A stretch of 64,000 nucleotides of DNA, from the NCBI GenBank assembly GCA_023446155.1, contig JAEXIT010000004.1, positions 62,001-126,000 on the forward strand. The letters run 5' to 3'. Positions 25,724-33,773 of the stretch are shown piece by piece. Within the stretch, counting starts at the first letter, position 1. Each line of letters starts with the position of its first letter. A program made the translations under genes and the position numbers. Origin of the DNA: Bacteroidota bacterium. Lineage in GTDB: Bacteria > Bacteroidota > Bacteroidia > Flavobacteriales > Flavobacteriaceae. The notes under the pieces were generated by a model. The model made no database searches, had not been told where the DNA came from, and saw only the letters and a program-made list of their open reading frames with translations.

Positions 25724-26911
25724 ATGAATATTATAGAACAAGCTGAAAATTATGTTTTCGCCTTACTCAAAGATAAACTTTCTATTTCATATACTTACCA
25801 TAATTTTAATCATACTGTACGGGTGGTGTTAGCCGCTAAACAACTTGTTGAAAATGAAAAAGTTGATGCCGGTACAGCGGAGAAAATTATGGTGGCCGCC
25901 TGGTTTCACGATGCCGGTTATACCGAAGGTTGTACCGAACACGAAGAATGCGGAACACATATCGTGGAAAGATTCCTTCGGGAACAAGCGAAATCGGAAG
26001 CATATATCGAAGACGTAAAGGAGATTATCCGGGCAACGAAAATCGATCGGGAACCGATAAATCTGGCTCAAAAAATCATTAAAGATGCCGATTATTTCCA
26101 TTTTGCAGCCGATAATTATTGGGAGTTGAGCGAGCTTTTGCGCGAAGAATGGAAACTGACCCAGCAAAAAAATTACACCGATCTGGAATGGGCTATGGGG
26201 AACCGGGCGATGATGGTGCAATGCCACCGTTATTATACCGATTTTGCGAAAGCAAACTGGCAGCCGAAAAAAGAAAAAAATGTTATCGAATGCCAACGTA
26301 TCATTCAGAAATTAACGGAAGATAAAGCGGATTCGAAATCGAATATTAAAAAAAAGAAACTGGAAAAACTGGAGCGCCCGGAGCGCGGTATCGATACGAT
26401 GTTCCGTGTGACGTTGAGCAATCACACGCGATTGAGCGATATTGCCGATAGTAAGGCGAATATACTGTTGTCGGTTAATGCGATTATCATTTCAATTGCA
26501 TTGTCGACGTTGGTACCCAAATTGGACAGCCCAAGCAATTCGCATTTAATCATCCCTACATTTACGATGATTATGTTTAGCGTGTTGTCTATCATTTTTG
26601 CCATATTGTCAACCCGTCCAAAAGTAACCAGTGGAACGTTTACCCGTAAGGATATCGAAGATAAAAAGGTAAACCTGCTCTTTTTCGGGAATTTCTATAA
26701 AATGCCAATCGACGAATACCAGTGGGCGATGAACGTGATGATGAAGGATCGGGATTATTTGTATAATTCCATGATCAAGGATTTATATTACCTCGGATTG
26801 GTATTGGATCGCAAATACAAATTATTGCGCATCACGTACACGATCTTTATGATCGGAATTATCTTTTCGGTAATCGTGTTTGTAATCGCATTCCGTTCGC
26901 TGGGCGTCTGA
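25724..26911 (+). CDS. HD-domain phosphohydrolase fused to a Pycsar-effector-like membrane module
   Basis: A 395-residue inner-membrane protein. The N-terminal HD domain (about 1-200) has H30, H62-D63 in WFHDAGY and D121 in KDADYFH, as in metal-dependent (p)ppGpp or cyclic nucleotide phosphohydrolases. A basic linker follows. Residues 225-395 look like the Pycsar effector (PycTM, formerly DUF5706) membrane domain: LSDIADSKANILLSVNAIII, a hydrophobic helix pair at 250-297, NLLFFGNF, and a last helix at 368-390. In phage defence such effectors are triggered by cCMP or cUMP. No nucleotide cyclase gene lies nearby. Domain calls are confident, function is not. Confidence 0.82.
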   Translation: MNIIEQAENYVFALLKDKLSISYTYHNFNHTVRVVLAAKQLVENEKVDAGTAEKIMVAAWFHDAGYTEGCTEHEECGTHIVERFLREQAKSEAYIEDVKEIIRATKIDREPINLAQKIIKDADYFHFAADNYWELSELLREEWKLTQQKNYTDLEWAMGNRAMMVQCHRYYTDFAKANWQPKKEKNVIECQRIIQKLTEDKADSKSNIKKKKLEKLERPERGIDTMFRVTLSNHTRLSDIADSKANILLSVNAIIISIALSTLVPKLDSPSNSHLIIPTFTMIMFSVLSIIFAILSTRPKVTSGTFTRKDIEDKKVNLLFFGNFYKMPIDEYQWAMNVMMKDRDYLYNSMIKDLYYLGLVLDRKYKLLRITYTIFMIGIIFSVIVFVIAFRSLGV

Positions 26912-26913
26912 TC

Positions 26914-29274
26914 TTATTTCAGTTCGTCCAGTAATTCCTGATAGCTATAGGTACGGGTGCTGTCTTTTTGCGATTTGTAATTTACTTTTACACGAAGGGC
27001 TTTTAAGCCGGAAACACCTTGTAGGCTCTCAACATCAAAGCTTTCGATATTGGGCTCCAGTATTCCTTTGAATTGCAGGAATTGGATGTACTTCTTGTAT
27101 TCGGTTTCCTCGGCAAGATGCGAATATACGATCGTAATCTTACCCTGTTCGGTAATACGCTCGTCCGTTCCGCGGATATGGGCTTTGTCAATTCGCTTTT
27201 TAACCACTTCATATCGGGCATTATAGGTGCCATCTATGTCAAAACGTTTTTCATCCATTCGGAAACGAATCGCAATAGGCGAACTAAAAACGAGTATCAA
27301 CGAGGTCACTTCCAGTTGGAAAGGCAGTGATTTTTTGAGTTTTTCGTGCTCGATTTCCATTTCACATAAAGCCTGTAACTGCCATAACCGTAGGTTTTGT
27401 AAAAACATCAGGTCAAAGTTGCGTTGTGGCGCAATGGAGGCACCAATATACAGGTTGTGCTCCACACCATCGGTTTTGAAACGCTCGTAATAATGCGGAA
27501 AAATCGTTTGCGCTTCTAGCTGTTTGGCATCGAGTATCGAAGCCATTTTTTTATTGGTGAGCGATAAAGCAAGGTCGAATTTTTTACGGGACTCATAAAA
27601 AGTACCGGTTTTTTCGTCCAGTTTTTCAAAATAAGCATCAATCAAGCCTTCTTCCAAATGGTCGCTTTTGGCATTTTTCAGGATCGGGTGGATCTCATTC
27701 TGGATATAGGTCTGAATCTGTTGTTCGGTGTCGGCTTTTAAGGATGCGGCCAATTCTTTTAACAGCGATTCGATTTCAAATTTACGCTGCTCCAGTAACA
27801 TCAGGTTGACACCGGATTTCATCTTTTCCAGAATGGAAATAATCATTTCCAATTGGTTTTTTAAATCGTCCTGTACCGTTTTGTTACGCGCACCCGATGA
27901 TCCTTTAATGTCAATCTGTCCGTAAAGCGGATATACATTTTTAAAAACGATCTCTTTAAAAATATATTCCTTTTGCTGACTGCTTTCAGTTAAGTAGTTT
28001 TCGGCTTCGATCTTAAATTTCCAGTACACACTCGGATGTATGGCGGTGTATTCTTTTTGAATAACCGCTTCAATATGGTTTTGCCATTCGGAATGATAAC
28101 GATCGACCGTATCGACCAGAAATGGCATGATCAATTCCAGTTTGTTGGCATTTAAACTGTTTAGTTTTTGCGGATAAGACGACGCGAGTTCGATAATTCC
28201 CAATATTTTGTCGTCTTTTACAACGGGCGCCAGTATACAACTGCGGATGTTTTGTTCCAACAGGTGTTTTGCTAAGGATTTGTCTTCCGAACATTCTACA
28301 AAACGCATGGTGTCGGATATCGTAAAATATTTCTGTTCCCGGATAAGGGTTTCAAACGAACTGCTACACAAGGCATTTTTGCATTCGTGTGTCAGAATAA
28401 AACTTTTAAAACTCCGATTGGGAACCAGTTCAAATTTTTGTTCTTCGCTGTTATAAGGCGTAAAACCAATCCGTAAATCCGGAATTTTATAGATAGAACG
28501 GAAGATGGTTTCCGTGCTATTGTCGTGGTTGAGTTTCTGTTTGTCCGGTTTTAGTAAATTACTTTTTAGGTTGGAAACCGAATTTTCGATCGTTGCGTCA
28601 AATAGAATAACGATACCGAATCCTTTTAAAATCCAGCTTTCCTGTGGAAATTTCTCTTTCCATAACGCGATGTCATCGAAGTTGTCGATTAACAAGTCGA
28701 TGTCTTCTTCGGTCAGTTTTACCGATTTTTCGGTCGGAATGATTTCCATAAAATCGGCATTGTACATAATCCGATAATGGCGGATAATACCGTCTTTGTC
28801 CGGTATATCGTAAAATAGCGGTCGGCTGAAATCAAAATCCCGGTTGTAAAAGGAGTTTAGAATCAGGCAACAGTTCAGAATATAAAACTGATGCTGATCA
28901 AAATCCCGAATCGTCATATCAAAGTCTTTACCGGCTTCTTTCAGGATCTTTTTAAAGCGTTCGGTATAATTAAACGTAATGTTCTGAAAAGGAACCGTAA
29001 CGGCTTTAATTTCGTTATGCGTTAAGGCAGTAGGGAAAAGGTCGGCCAATAAATTGTGAATTAGCTTTTCCTGTTGCTGAATCTGATCATAGGAGGTGAT
29101 TCCTTCCCGTAATTCCGGAACCGTACCGGCTTCTTTCAATAAGGCTTTGGCATAGTTGGAACGATAATCGGCATCATCCGAATGGGCAATGTGTTCCAGG
29201 GTCTCTAATACTTTATGAAAGGATACTTTGATTCTAAAGGGACTCTCGGGGTATTGATTCAGATTCATCTTCAT
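26914..29274 (-). CDS. Large GAF-domain protein
   Basis: A 786-residue soluble protein, found in Bacteroidota but without known function. The N-terminal 300 residues have no family I recognise. A GAF-like sensor segment lies about 315-415 (LEQNIRSCILAPVVKDDKIL, then GIIELASSYPQKL). The C-terminal part is rich in long helices (EKMKSGVNLMLLEQRKFEIE) and ends with a small domain. There is no kinase, cyclase or DNA-binding domain, so it may act as a sensor or scaffold. It converges with the HD/Pycsar-like gene with only 2 nt between stops, which brings no proof of a shared role. Confidence 0.7.
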   Translation of the reverse strand: MKMNLNQYPESPFRIKVSFHKVLETLEHIAHSDDADYRSNYAKALLKEAGTVPELREGITSYDQIQQQEKLIHNLLADLFPTALTHNEIKAVTVPFQNITFNYTERFKKILKEAGKDFDMTIRDFDQHQFYILNCCLILNSFYNRDFDFSRPLFYDIPDKDGIIRHYRIMYNADFMEIIPTEKSVKLTEEDIDLLIDNFDDIALWKEKFPQESWILKGFGIVILFDATIENSVSNLKSNLLKPDKQKLNHDNSTETIFRSIYKIPDLRIGFTPYNSEEQKFELVPNRSFKSFILTHECKNALCSSSFETLIREQKYFTISDTMRFVECSEDKSLAKHLLEQNIRSCILAPVVKDDKILGIIELASSYPQKLNSLNANKLELIMPFLVDTVDRYHSEWQNHIEAVIQKEYTAIHPSVYWKFKIEAENYLTESSQQKEYIFKEIVFKNVYPLYGQIDIKGSSGARNKTVQDDLKNQLEMIISILEKMKSGVNLMLLEQRKFEIESLLKELAASLKADTEQQIQTYIQNEIHPILKNAKSDHLEEGLIDAYFEKLDEKTGTFYESRKKFDLALSLTNKKMASILDAKQLEAQTIFPHYYERFKTDGVEHNLYIGASIAPQRNFDLMFLQNLRLWQLQALCEMEIEHEKLKKSLPFQLEVTSLILVFSSPIAIRFRMDEKRFDIDGTYNARYEVVKKRIDKAHIRGTDERITEQGKITIVYSHLAEETEYKKYIQFLQFKGILEPNIESFDVESLQGVSGLKALRVKVNYKSQKDSTRTYSYQELLDELK

Positions 29275-29551
29275 TGCATTTGGTTCTGTAAAATTACTAA
29301 TAAATATTGTAATGCTGTGCTCCGAAGAGGCCTAAAAAAAGTACAAAAAAACAGGTATAAACACGCTGTTATAACCGTTGATTAATCCGTAAAATTGCTC
29401 GGTTTATTTTGATTGCCGACCTTTTTATCCGGGTAAGTAGGGATAAAAAATAAAAGTGTTACGTATTTATACGTACAAAATTACGTGTTTACAGGTATTT
29501 TCATAAAAAGCAGCTATCCCTAATTTCGCGGAGAATTTTAATATAATCAAA

Positions 29552-29869
29552 ATGGAATTTAGTAAAAGTTTAGGAGAAGAGATTAGTTTGGAACAGGCGA
29601 TGACGTATGTGAAGGCGCATTGCGCAAGGTTTCCAAAAGGTGTGAAAGCATTTGCTTTTGGTACCGAACATGTACAGGATGTTCTAAACCAGGAGGGATG
29701 TGTAGGAATCAGAATCTATAACGGTTATAACGAAGAGGAAGATTGCCCGAATATCGTTGTGGTTGGTGTGAATGCCGAAGGAAAAGATATGGTAGATGGC
29801 AAAATATTCGACCGAGGGGTACGTTGCCCGGATATGTGCGATATTACAAGTCCGCTTTTTCAGGGATAG
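29552..29869 (+). CDS. Conserved small protein of unknown function
   Basis: A 105-residue soluble acidic protein. It contains five cysteines (HCARFPKG, EGCVG, EDCPN, RCPDMCD), unusual for a cytoplasmic protein of this size and compatible with metal binding or redox control. No family is recognised. It has its own terminator hairpin at 29900-29926 and so is likely a single-gene transcript. The upstream 277 bp is AT-rich and holds no gene. Confidence 0.65.
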   Translation: MEFSKSLGEEISLEQAMTYVKAHCARFPKGVKAFAFGTEHVQDVLNQEGCVGIRIYNGYNEEEDCPNIVVVGVNAEGKDMVDGKIFDRGVRCPDMCDITSPLFQG

Positions 29870-29899
29870 ATGACTACTCTGTTTTAAAATCTAATTTTT

Positions 29900-29928
29900 A
29901 AACCTGTTGGGAAATCCAACAGGTTTTA
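29900..29928 (+). terminator. Terminator after the small Cys-rich protein gene
   Basis: 11-bp stem AAACCTGTTGG / CCAACAGGTTT with GAAAT loop and short T tail. An in-frame TTG inside the stem belongs to no real gene. Confidence 0.8.
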
Positions 29929-29933
29929 GTTTA

Positions 29934-29941
29934 TATATTTG
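29934..29941 (+). promoter_or_regulatory. Promoter -7 element of the signalling operon
   Basis: TATATTTG, an exact TAnnTTTG match, 32 bp before the TTG start at 29973. The nearest TTG upstream (29907) gives a spacer of 24 bp, slightly long. Confidence 0.5.
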
Positions 29942-29972
29942 CGTAATTTCAAAAACCTCAATCGGATTTATT

Positions 29973-30626
29973 TTGAGACTAGTATATGCTATAGCGCTAA
30001 CATCAATATTTATAGGTTTTGTCCCCCTTGTTTTATTTCTTATCCGGAAACGACAACGGCAATTGCCCCCACAAGCATCCTATATTGCTCCTTTTGTCTG
30101 GCTCACTTTTATTGCCAGCGGGTATGAGCTCATTTGTACACTGGTCTTTAAAGTGAACTCCGATATCTGGTTCCGGGCCTATCTGTTGCCGGAGTTTTTT
30201 GTGCTTTTTTATTTCTTTTGGAAAGTTTTTGAAAAGCGATACCGACCACTTTTCTACTTTTTTGGCGCTGTTTTCCTGCTTACATTTATCGGTTTGCTCT
30301 TTGTTTGGAACGATTGGAGCCATTTAAAAGGCGATTCCTATTTGTCGCTCATCGAAGCGATATTCGTCTATACTTTTGTTATTCTGTGGTTTAAAGATGT
30401 CTTTCACAATCTGTCCGAACAATACCTGTGGAATTTTCCACTTTTTTACTTTATATCGGGTTTTATTTTCTACTTTTCCGGTACCTTATTTCTATTTTTG
30501 ATGGGCGATATTATTGATCAAACTCCTGAGCTTGTATTCGAAGATTATTGGGTTTTTAATCTAATTTTGATGATCATCAAAAATATATTTTTAATGGTGG
30601 GGATATGGAGAATACAGAAGAAATAA
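29973..30626 (+). CDS. Multi-pass membrane protein, first gene of a signalling operon
   Basis: A 217-residue integral membrane protein with seven likely hydrophobic helices (VYAIALTSIFIGFVPLVLF first, IKNIFLMVGIW last). The start at TTG 29973 is inferred: longer forms would begin inside the preceding terminator or before the -7 element. The next gene, a histidine kinase, overlaps it by 22 nt, and a response regulator follows, so the membrane protein may be the sensor or accessory unit of the pair. The family is not recognised; the layout resembles a 7TM sensor. Confidence 0.6.
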   Translation: MRLVYAIALTSIFIGFVPLVLFLIRKRQRQLPPQASYIAPFVWLTFIASGYELICTLVFKVNSDIWFRAYLLPEFFVLFYFFWKVFEKRYRPLFYFFGAVFLLTFIGLLFVWNDWSHLKGDSYLSLIEAIFVYTFVILWFKDVFHNLSEQYLWNFPLFYFISGFIFYFSGTLFLFLMGDIIDQTPELVFEDYWVFNLILMIIKNIFLMVGIWRIQKK

Positions 30627-31381
30627 AAATTGCTTTTTGGTTGGGAACGCTTGGAATGCTTTTCCTGGCTTTTGGATTATTGTCGTTGGTATTGTACTAC
30701 CAAAATCATTTCTACAAAATGAAACGGAAAGAAACAGAGTTGTTACTAAAAACGGCTCTGGAAACAGAAAAAAATGAACGGAAACGCATCGCTGCCGATC
30801 TGCATGATAGTGTGTCGGGCGATCTGAATGCGATTCGAAATTATTTGACAATCTTACAACGAAACGGAAGTGTTGTCGGAAATCAGGAGATTTTTGACGA
30901 AATCCGATCCGGTGTCGAAATGGCACTGGAAAATACCCGAAAAGTATCCTACAATATTATGCCGCCATTATTGGAAACCTACGGACTCGTTACAGCGCTT
31001 ACCGATTATCTGGACGGATTGAAAAAGAAAACGGAAATCGATTTTAAAGTGAGCAGCGAACAGGAGGAATTTAAAATTGCCGCTCCGGTTGCCTATGAAC
31101 TGTTTCGGATTATTCAAGAGTTTACAACCAACATGATTAAATACGGAAAAGTGACGGAATCGATCGTAATAATCGCACTTTCGGACACTTTTTTTACAAT
31201 TACGCTACAGGATAACGGAATTCCGTTTAACTTTACACAACTTTTGGCTACATCAAAAGGAACCGGGGTTAAAAATATTAATTCCCGGCTTAAAATTGTC
31301 GGCGCCGATTTTGTTCAGAACGAAACCGAAACCGGAAATAGTTTCACCATTACATTAAAAAAAGAAAAGTGCTTAGAGTAG
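30605..31381 (+). CDS. Sensor histidine kinase, NarL/DesK class
   Basis: A 258-residue kinase with a single N-terminal membrane helix (about 12-32) and no periplasmic sensor. A HisKA_3 dimerisation domain carries the phospho-accepting His in ERKRIAADLHDSVSGDLN. The C-terminal ATPase domain is compact, with FRIIQEFTTNMIKYG (N box), LQDNGIPF and GTGVKNINSRL (G boxes). It lacks its own sensor, so the overlapping upstream 7-helix protein may supply the input. The stop overlaps the response regulator start by 13 nt. Confidence 0.9.
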   Translation: MENTEEIKIAFWLGTLGMLFLAFGLLSLVLYYQNHFYKMKRKETELLLKTALETEKNERKRIAADLHDSVSGDLNAIRNYLTILQRNGSVVGNQEIFDEIRSGVEMALENTRKVSYNIMPPLLETYGLVTALTDYLDGLKKKTEIDFKVSSEQEEFKIAAPVAYELFRIIQEFTTNMIKYGKVTESIVIIALSDTFFTITLQDNGIPFNFTQLLATSKGTGVKNINSRLKIVGADFVQNETETGNSFTITLKKEKCLE

Positions 31382-32037
31382 GTATCGTGGACGATCATAA
31401 ACTTTTTAGAAAAAGTTTGTCCTTTTTGATCAATTCTTTTGAAAATACAACGGTCGTTCTGGAAGCCCAGAACGGTATCGATCTATTGGATCAGATTCAG
31501 GATCATACGCTGGACTTGTTGTTATTGGATATTCAGATGCCGGGTATGGATGGTTTTGAAACCTGTGAGCATATCCGAAAGCATTATCCGGAAATGAAAG
31601 TGCTGATCGTATCGCAACTTACTACCAAAGAGAGTATTCATAAGGTGATGGAATTGGGAGCACATGGGTTCTTTACCAAAAACTCCGAACCCGAACAACT
31701 CGAAAATGCGATAAGAAGTATCCGCGATAAGGATTTCTATTTCGGACAGGAATTGGGAATGGTATTGCGGGAGGCGATTTTATGGGAGAAAAATAACAAA
31801 CCTAAAATTACCGCGTCATCAATTACGATTTCCGACAGGGAAATGGATGTGATCCGTATGGCTTGTAAGGAGCTGAGTAGTATCGAAATTGCCGACAGGC
31901 TGCATATTAATGTGCGTACCGTGGAAACACACCGTAAACGCATCATGGAGAAAACCAACTCCAAAAACTTCATTGGCGTGATCCTTTTTGCACTTCGCCA
32001 CCAGTTGATTTCTGTTGAGGAATTAACCGAATTGTAA
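31369..32037 (+). CDS. LuxR/NarL-type response regulator
   Basis: A 222-residue regulator. The receiver domain (1-120) has the acidic pocket IVDDHK, phospho-acceptor Asp in LLLLDIQMPGMDG, and the switch residues in VSQLT and FFTKNS. The C-terminal helix-turn-helix domain shows ISDREMDVIRMACKELSSIE, then RLHINVRTVETHRKRIMEK. The start is a GTG at 31369 that overlaps the kinase gene end. It is the output of the preceding HisKA_3 kinase. The target genes are unknown. Confidence 0.93.
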   Translation: MLRVGIVDDHKLFRKSLSFLINSFENTTVVLEAQNGIDLLDQIQDHTLDLLLLDIQMPGMDGFETCEHIRKHYPEMKVLIVSQLTTKESIHKVMELGAHGFFTKNSEPEQLENAIRSIRDKDFYFGQELGMVLREAILWEKNNKPKITASSITISDREMDVIRMACKELSSIEIADRLHINVRTVETHRKRIMEKTNSKNFIGVILFALRHQLISVEELTEL

Positions 32038-32307
32038 CTTCATTAACGGTAAAACCCCTCTGTTTGCAAGAAAACACGTGTTTTACCGGATACAAAATCA
32101 GTATTTTTACGTATTGCATTTTAGCTCAGGAATATGGAATTTTGTCTCAATAGAGTTTTTCATTTAGTAAGTTTAAAAAAGACCATATTGCCCTTTATTG
32201 ATTTATTAACTGTGTGTTCCTAAACTTTTTAAGTTGATAATAAATATGGTCTCTTTTACATCATTAATGGTGTATTTTAGTTAGTGAAGTTCTTTTAATT
32301 TTGGGTT

Positions 32308-32341
32308 AAAATGCTGAGCGGCTAACAGTTCAGCATTTTTA
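32308..32341 (+). terminator. Terminator-like hairpin
   Basis: 10-bp stem AAAATGCTGA / TCAGCATTTT, 12-nt loop, T-rich tail, about 270 bp after the response regulator. It would end a long 3' UTR or an independent small RNA. Confidence 0.7.
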
Positions 32342-32415
32342 TTTTTTTTAGTCGTAGAAAACCTTATTTATTATACATAAGTTTTTATTTGCATATCTTT
32401 AGTTTTTTTGAAAAA

Positions 32416-32445
32416 AAAAAGCAGCTCATAGGGGGGCTGCTTTTT
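32416..32445 (-). terminator. Terminator of the DEAD-box helicase gene
   Basis: 10-bp stem AAAAAGCAGC / GCTGCTTTTT with a 10-nt loop, starting 10 bp past the helicase stop codon on the minus strand, with an A run on the plus strand giving the U tail. Confidence 0.75.
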
Positions 32446-32455
32446 TCATTTTATA

Positions 32456-33712
32456 CTAGTACCAACGTTTTTTATTCTTCTTGGATTCCGGTGATTTGCG
32501 CGATTTTGACTGGTTTTTGTTTTTATTGCGGAAATCTTTTTTCGCACCGGGTTGCTCTTCTTGTTTCTCGCCCTCTTTCCATGGAAACGGATGATCTTCC
32601 ACAACTTTTAGTTTCAGACGGGTCAGTTTTTCAATATCCTGTAAATACGGTTTCTCGTCTTTTCCGCAGAAGGATAACGCTAATCCGGTATTTCCGGCAC
32701 GCCCGGTACGTCCGATACGGTGTACGTAGGTTTCGGGAATATTGGGTAGATCAAAGTTGATCACAAATGGTAATTGCTCAATGTCGATTCCTCTCGCGGC
32801 AATATCGGTGGCTACCAAAACAGAAACTTCTTTGTTTTTAAAGCCGTCTAATACGCGTTGTCGCGCCGACTGGGATTTATCTCCGTGGATGGCTTCGGCG
32901 TTGATTCCGTTCTTTTTTAAGGCCTTTACGACGTTGTCGGCACCGTGTTTGGTTCGGGCAAATACCAAAACGTTCGAAAGTTTGTCGTTTCGGATGATAT
33001 GATAGAGCAATTTACGCTTGTCTTCTTTTTCAACAAAGTATACTTTTTGCTGTACGGTTTCAGCAGTACTGGAAATCGGGGCTACCGACACATATTTTGG
33101 TTGTGTCAGGAAGGTATCGGCCAATTCGCGAATGGCCAATGGCATCGTCGCCGAAAATAATAAGGTCTGACGGTTGTCTGGGGTTAATTTGATAATCTTC
33201 TTAACATCGTTGATAAAACCCATGTCCAACATCTGATCGGCTTCGTCCAAAACCAAATGGTGCATATGATTCAGGTCGATAAAACCTTGTTTGTGTAAGT
33301 CCAGTAAACGCCCCGGAGTGGCTACCAATACATCAACGCCTTTTTTAAGCTGATCAACTTGTGGTGTCTGGTTTACGCCACCAAAAATAACCAGTGTGCG
33401 GATGTTGGTGTATTTTCCGTAGGTATTAAAACTTTCGCCGATTTGTATGGCCAACTCGCGGGTTGGTGTTACAATTAGCGTACGAATGTGTTTTACTTTT
33501 TTGGACGATCCGACAATGCGGTGTAATAAATTCAGGATTGGAATGGCAAAAGCAGCCGTTTTCCCTGTCCCGGTCTGAGCGCAACCTACCAGGTCGGTGC
33601 CTTCCAAAATGATCGGAATAGCTTGTTCCTGAATGGGTGTCGGGTTTTCATACCCTTCTTCGGTAAGCGCCTGTTGTATATTGCGGAGTAAATCTAAATC
33701 TTCAAATTGCAT
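32456..33712 (-). CDS. DEAD-box ATP-dependent RNA helicase
   Basis: A 418-residue RNA helicase of the RhlE/DeaD type that remodels RNA and ribonucleoproteins. Motifs in order: Q motif (NPTPIQEQAIP), AQTGTGKTAAF, PTRELAIQ, VLDEADQMLDMGF, SAT, then ARTKHGADNVV, ATDIAARGID and HRIGRTGRAG. The C-terminus is a basic, Lys/Asn-rich tail for RNA binding. The start is the ATG at 33712, giving MQFEDLDLL; the frame extends to a TTG at 33748 but that lies within the promoter and hairpin leader. A hairpin with U tract ends right before the ATG, an unusual leader. Confidence 0.93.
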   Translation of the reverse strand: MQFEDLDLLRNIQQALTEEGYENPTPIQEQAIPIILEGTDLVGCAQTGTGKTAAFAIPILNLLHRIVGSSKKVKHIRTLIVTPTRELAIQIGESFNTYGKYTNIRTLVIFGGVNQTPQVDQLKKGVDVLVATPGRLLDLHKQGFIDLNHMHHLVLDEADQMLDMGFINDVKKIIKLTPDNRQTLLFSATMPLAIRELADTFLTQPKYVSVAPISSTAETVQQKVYFVEKEDKRKLLYHIIRNDKLSNVLVFARTKHGADNVVKALKKNGINAEAIHGDKSQSARQRVLDGFKNKEVSVLVATDIAARGIDIEQLPFVINFDLPNIPETYVHRIGRTGRAGNTGLALSFCGKDEKPYLQDIEKLTRLKLKVVEDHPFPWKEGEKQEEQPGAKKDFRNKNKNQSKSRKSPESKKNKKRWY

Positions 33713-33716
33713 AAAA

Positions 33717-33744
33717 AAACGATAGCTGTTAGTAGCTATCGTTT
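33717..33744 (-). terminator. Hairpin with U tract abutting the helicase start
   Basis: 11-bp stem AAACGATAGCT / AGCTATCGTTT with a 6-nt loop. On the minus strand it is followed by a T tract and, directly, the ATG. It looks like the terminator of the upstream hutG gene, yet it also lies downstream of a -7 element and so would be the helicase 5' leader. Confidence 0.7.
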
Positions 33745-33745
33745 G

Positions 33746-33753
33746 CAAAAATA
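33746..33753 (-). promoter_or_regulatory. Promoter -7 element of the helicase gene
   Basis: On the minus strand it reads TATTTTTG, an exact TAnnTTTG match. It lies 34 bp before the helicase ATG and just before the hairpin. No TTG at -33 is evident. Confidence 0.45.
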
Positions 33754-33773
33754 CTTTAAAATATTGGTTTTGT

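Larger units (their letters stand above)
32038..32455 (+). other. Structured intergenic region
   Basis: No gene. CGGTAAAAC (32047-32055) can pair with GTTTTACCG (32080-32088), and the latter overlaps the perfect palindrome AAAACACGTGTTTT (32071-32084), so two folds compete. Further on, AGACCATATT (32180-32189) and AATATGGTCT (32243-32252) form an exact 10-bp inverted repeat. Terminators follow at 32308 and 32416. It could carry a small RNA. Confidence 0.45.

Noticed and set aside
25724..29274. HD/Pycsar-like protein plus GAF protein as a two-gene defence system
   Set aside because: The genes converge rather than form an operon, and the GAF protein has no cyclase or nucleotide-synthesis domain.
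29907..29972. TTG start of the signalling-operon membrane protein at 29907
   Set aside because: It lies inside the terminator stem of the preceding gene and upstream of the -7 element.
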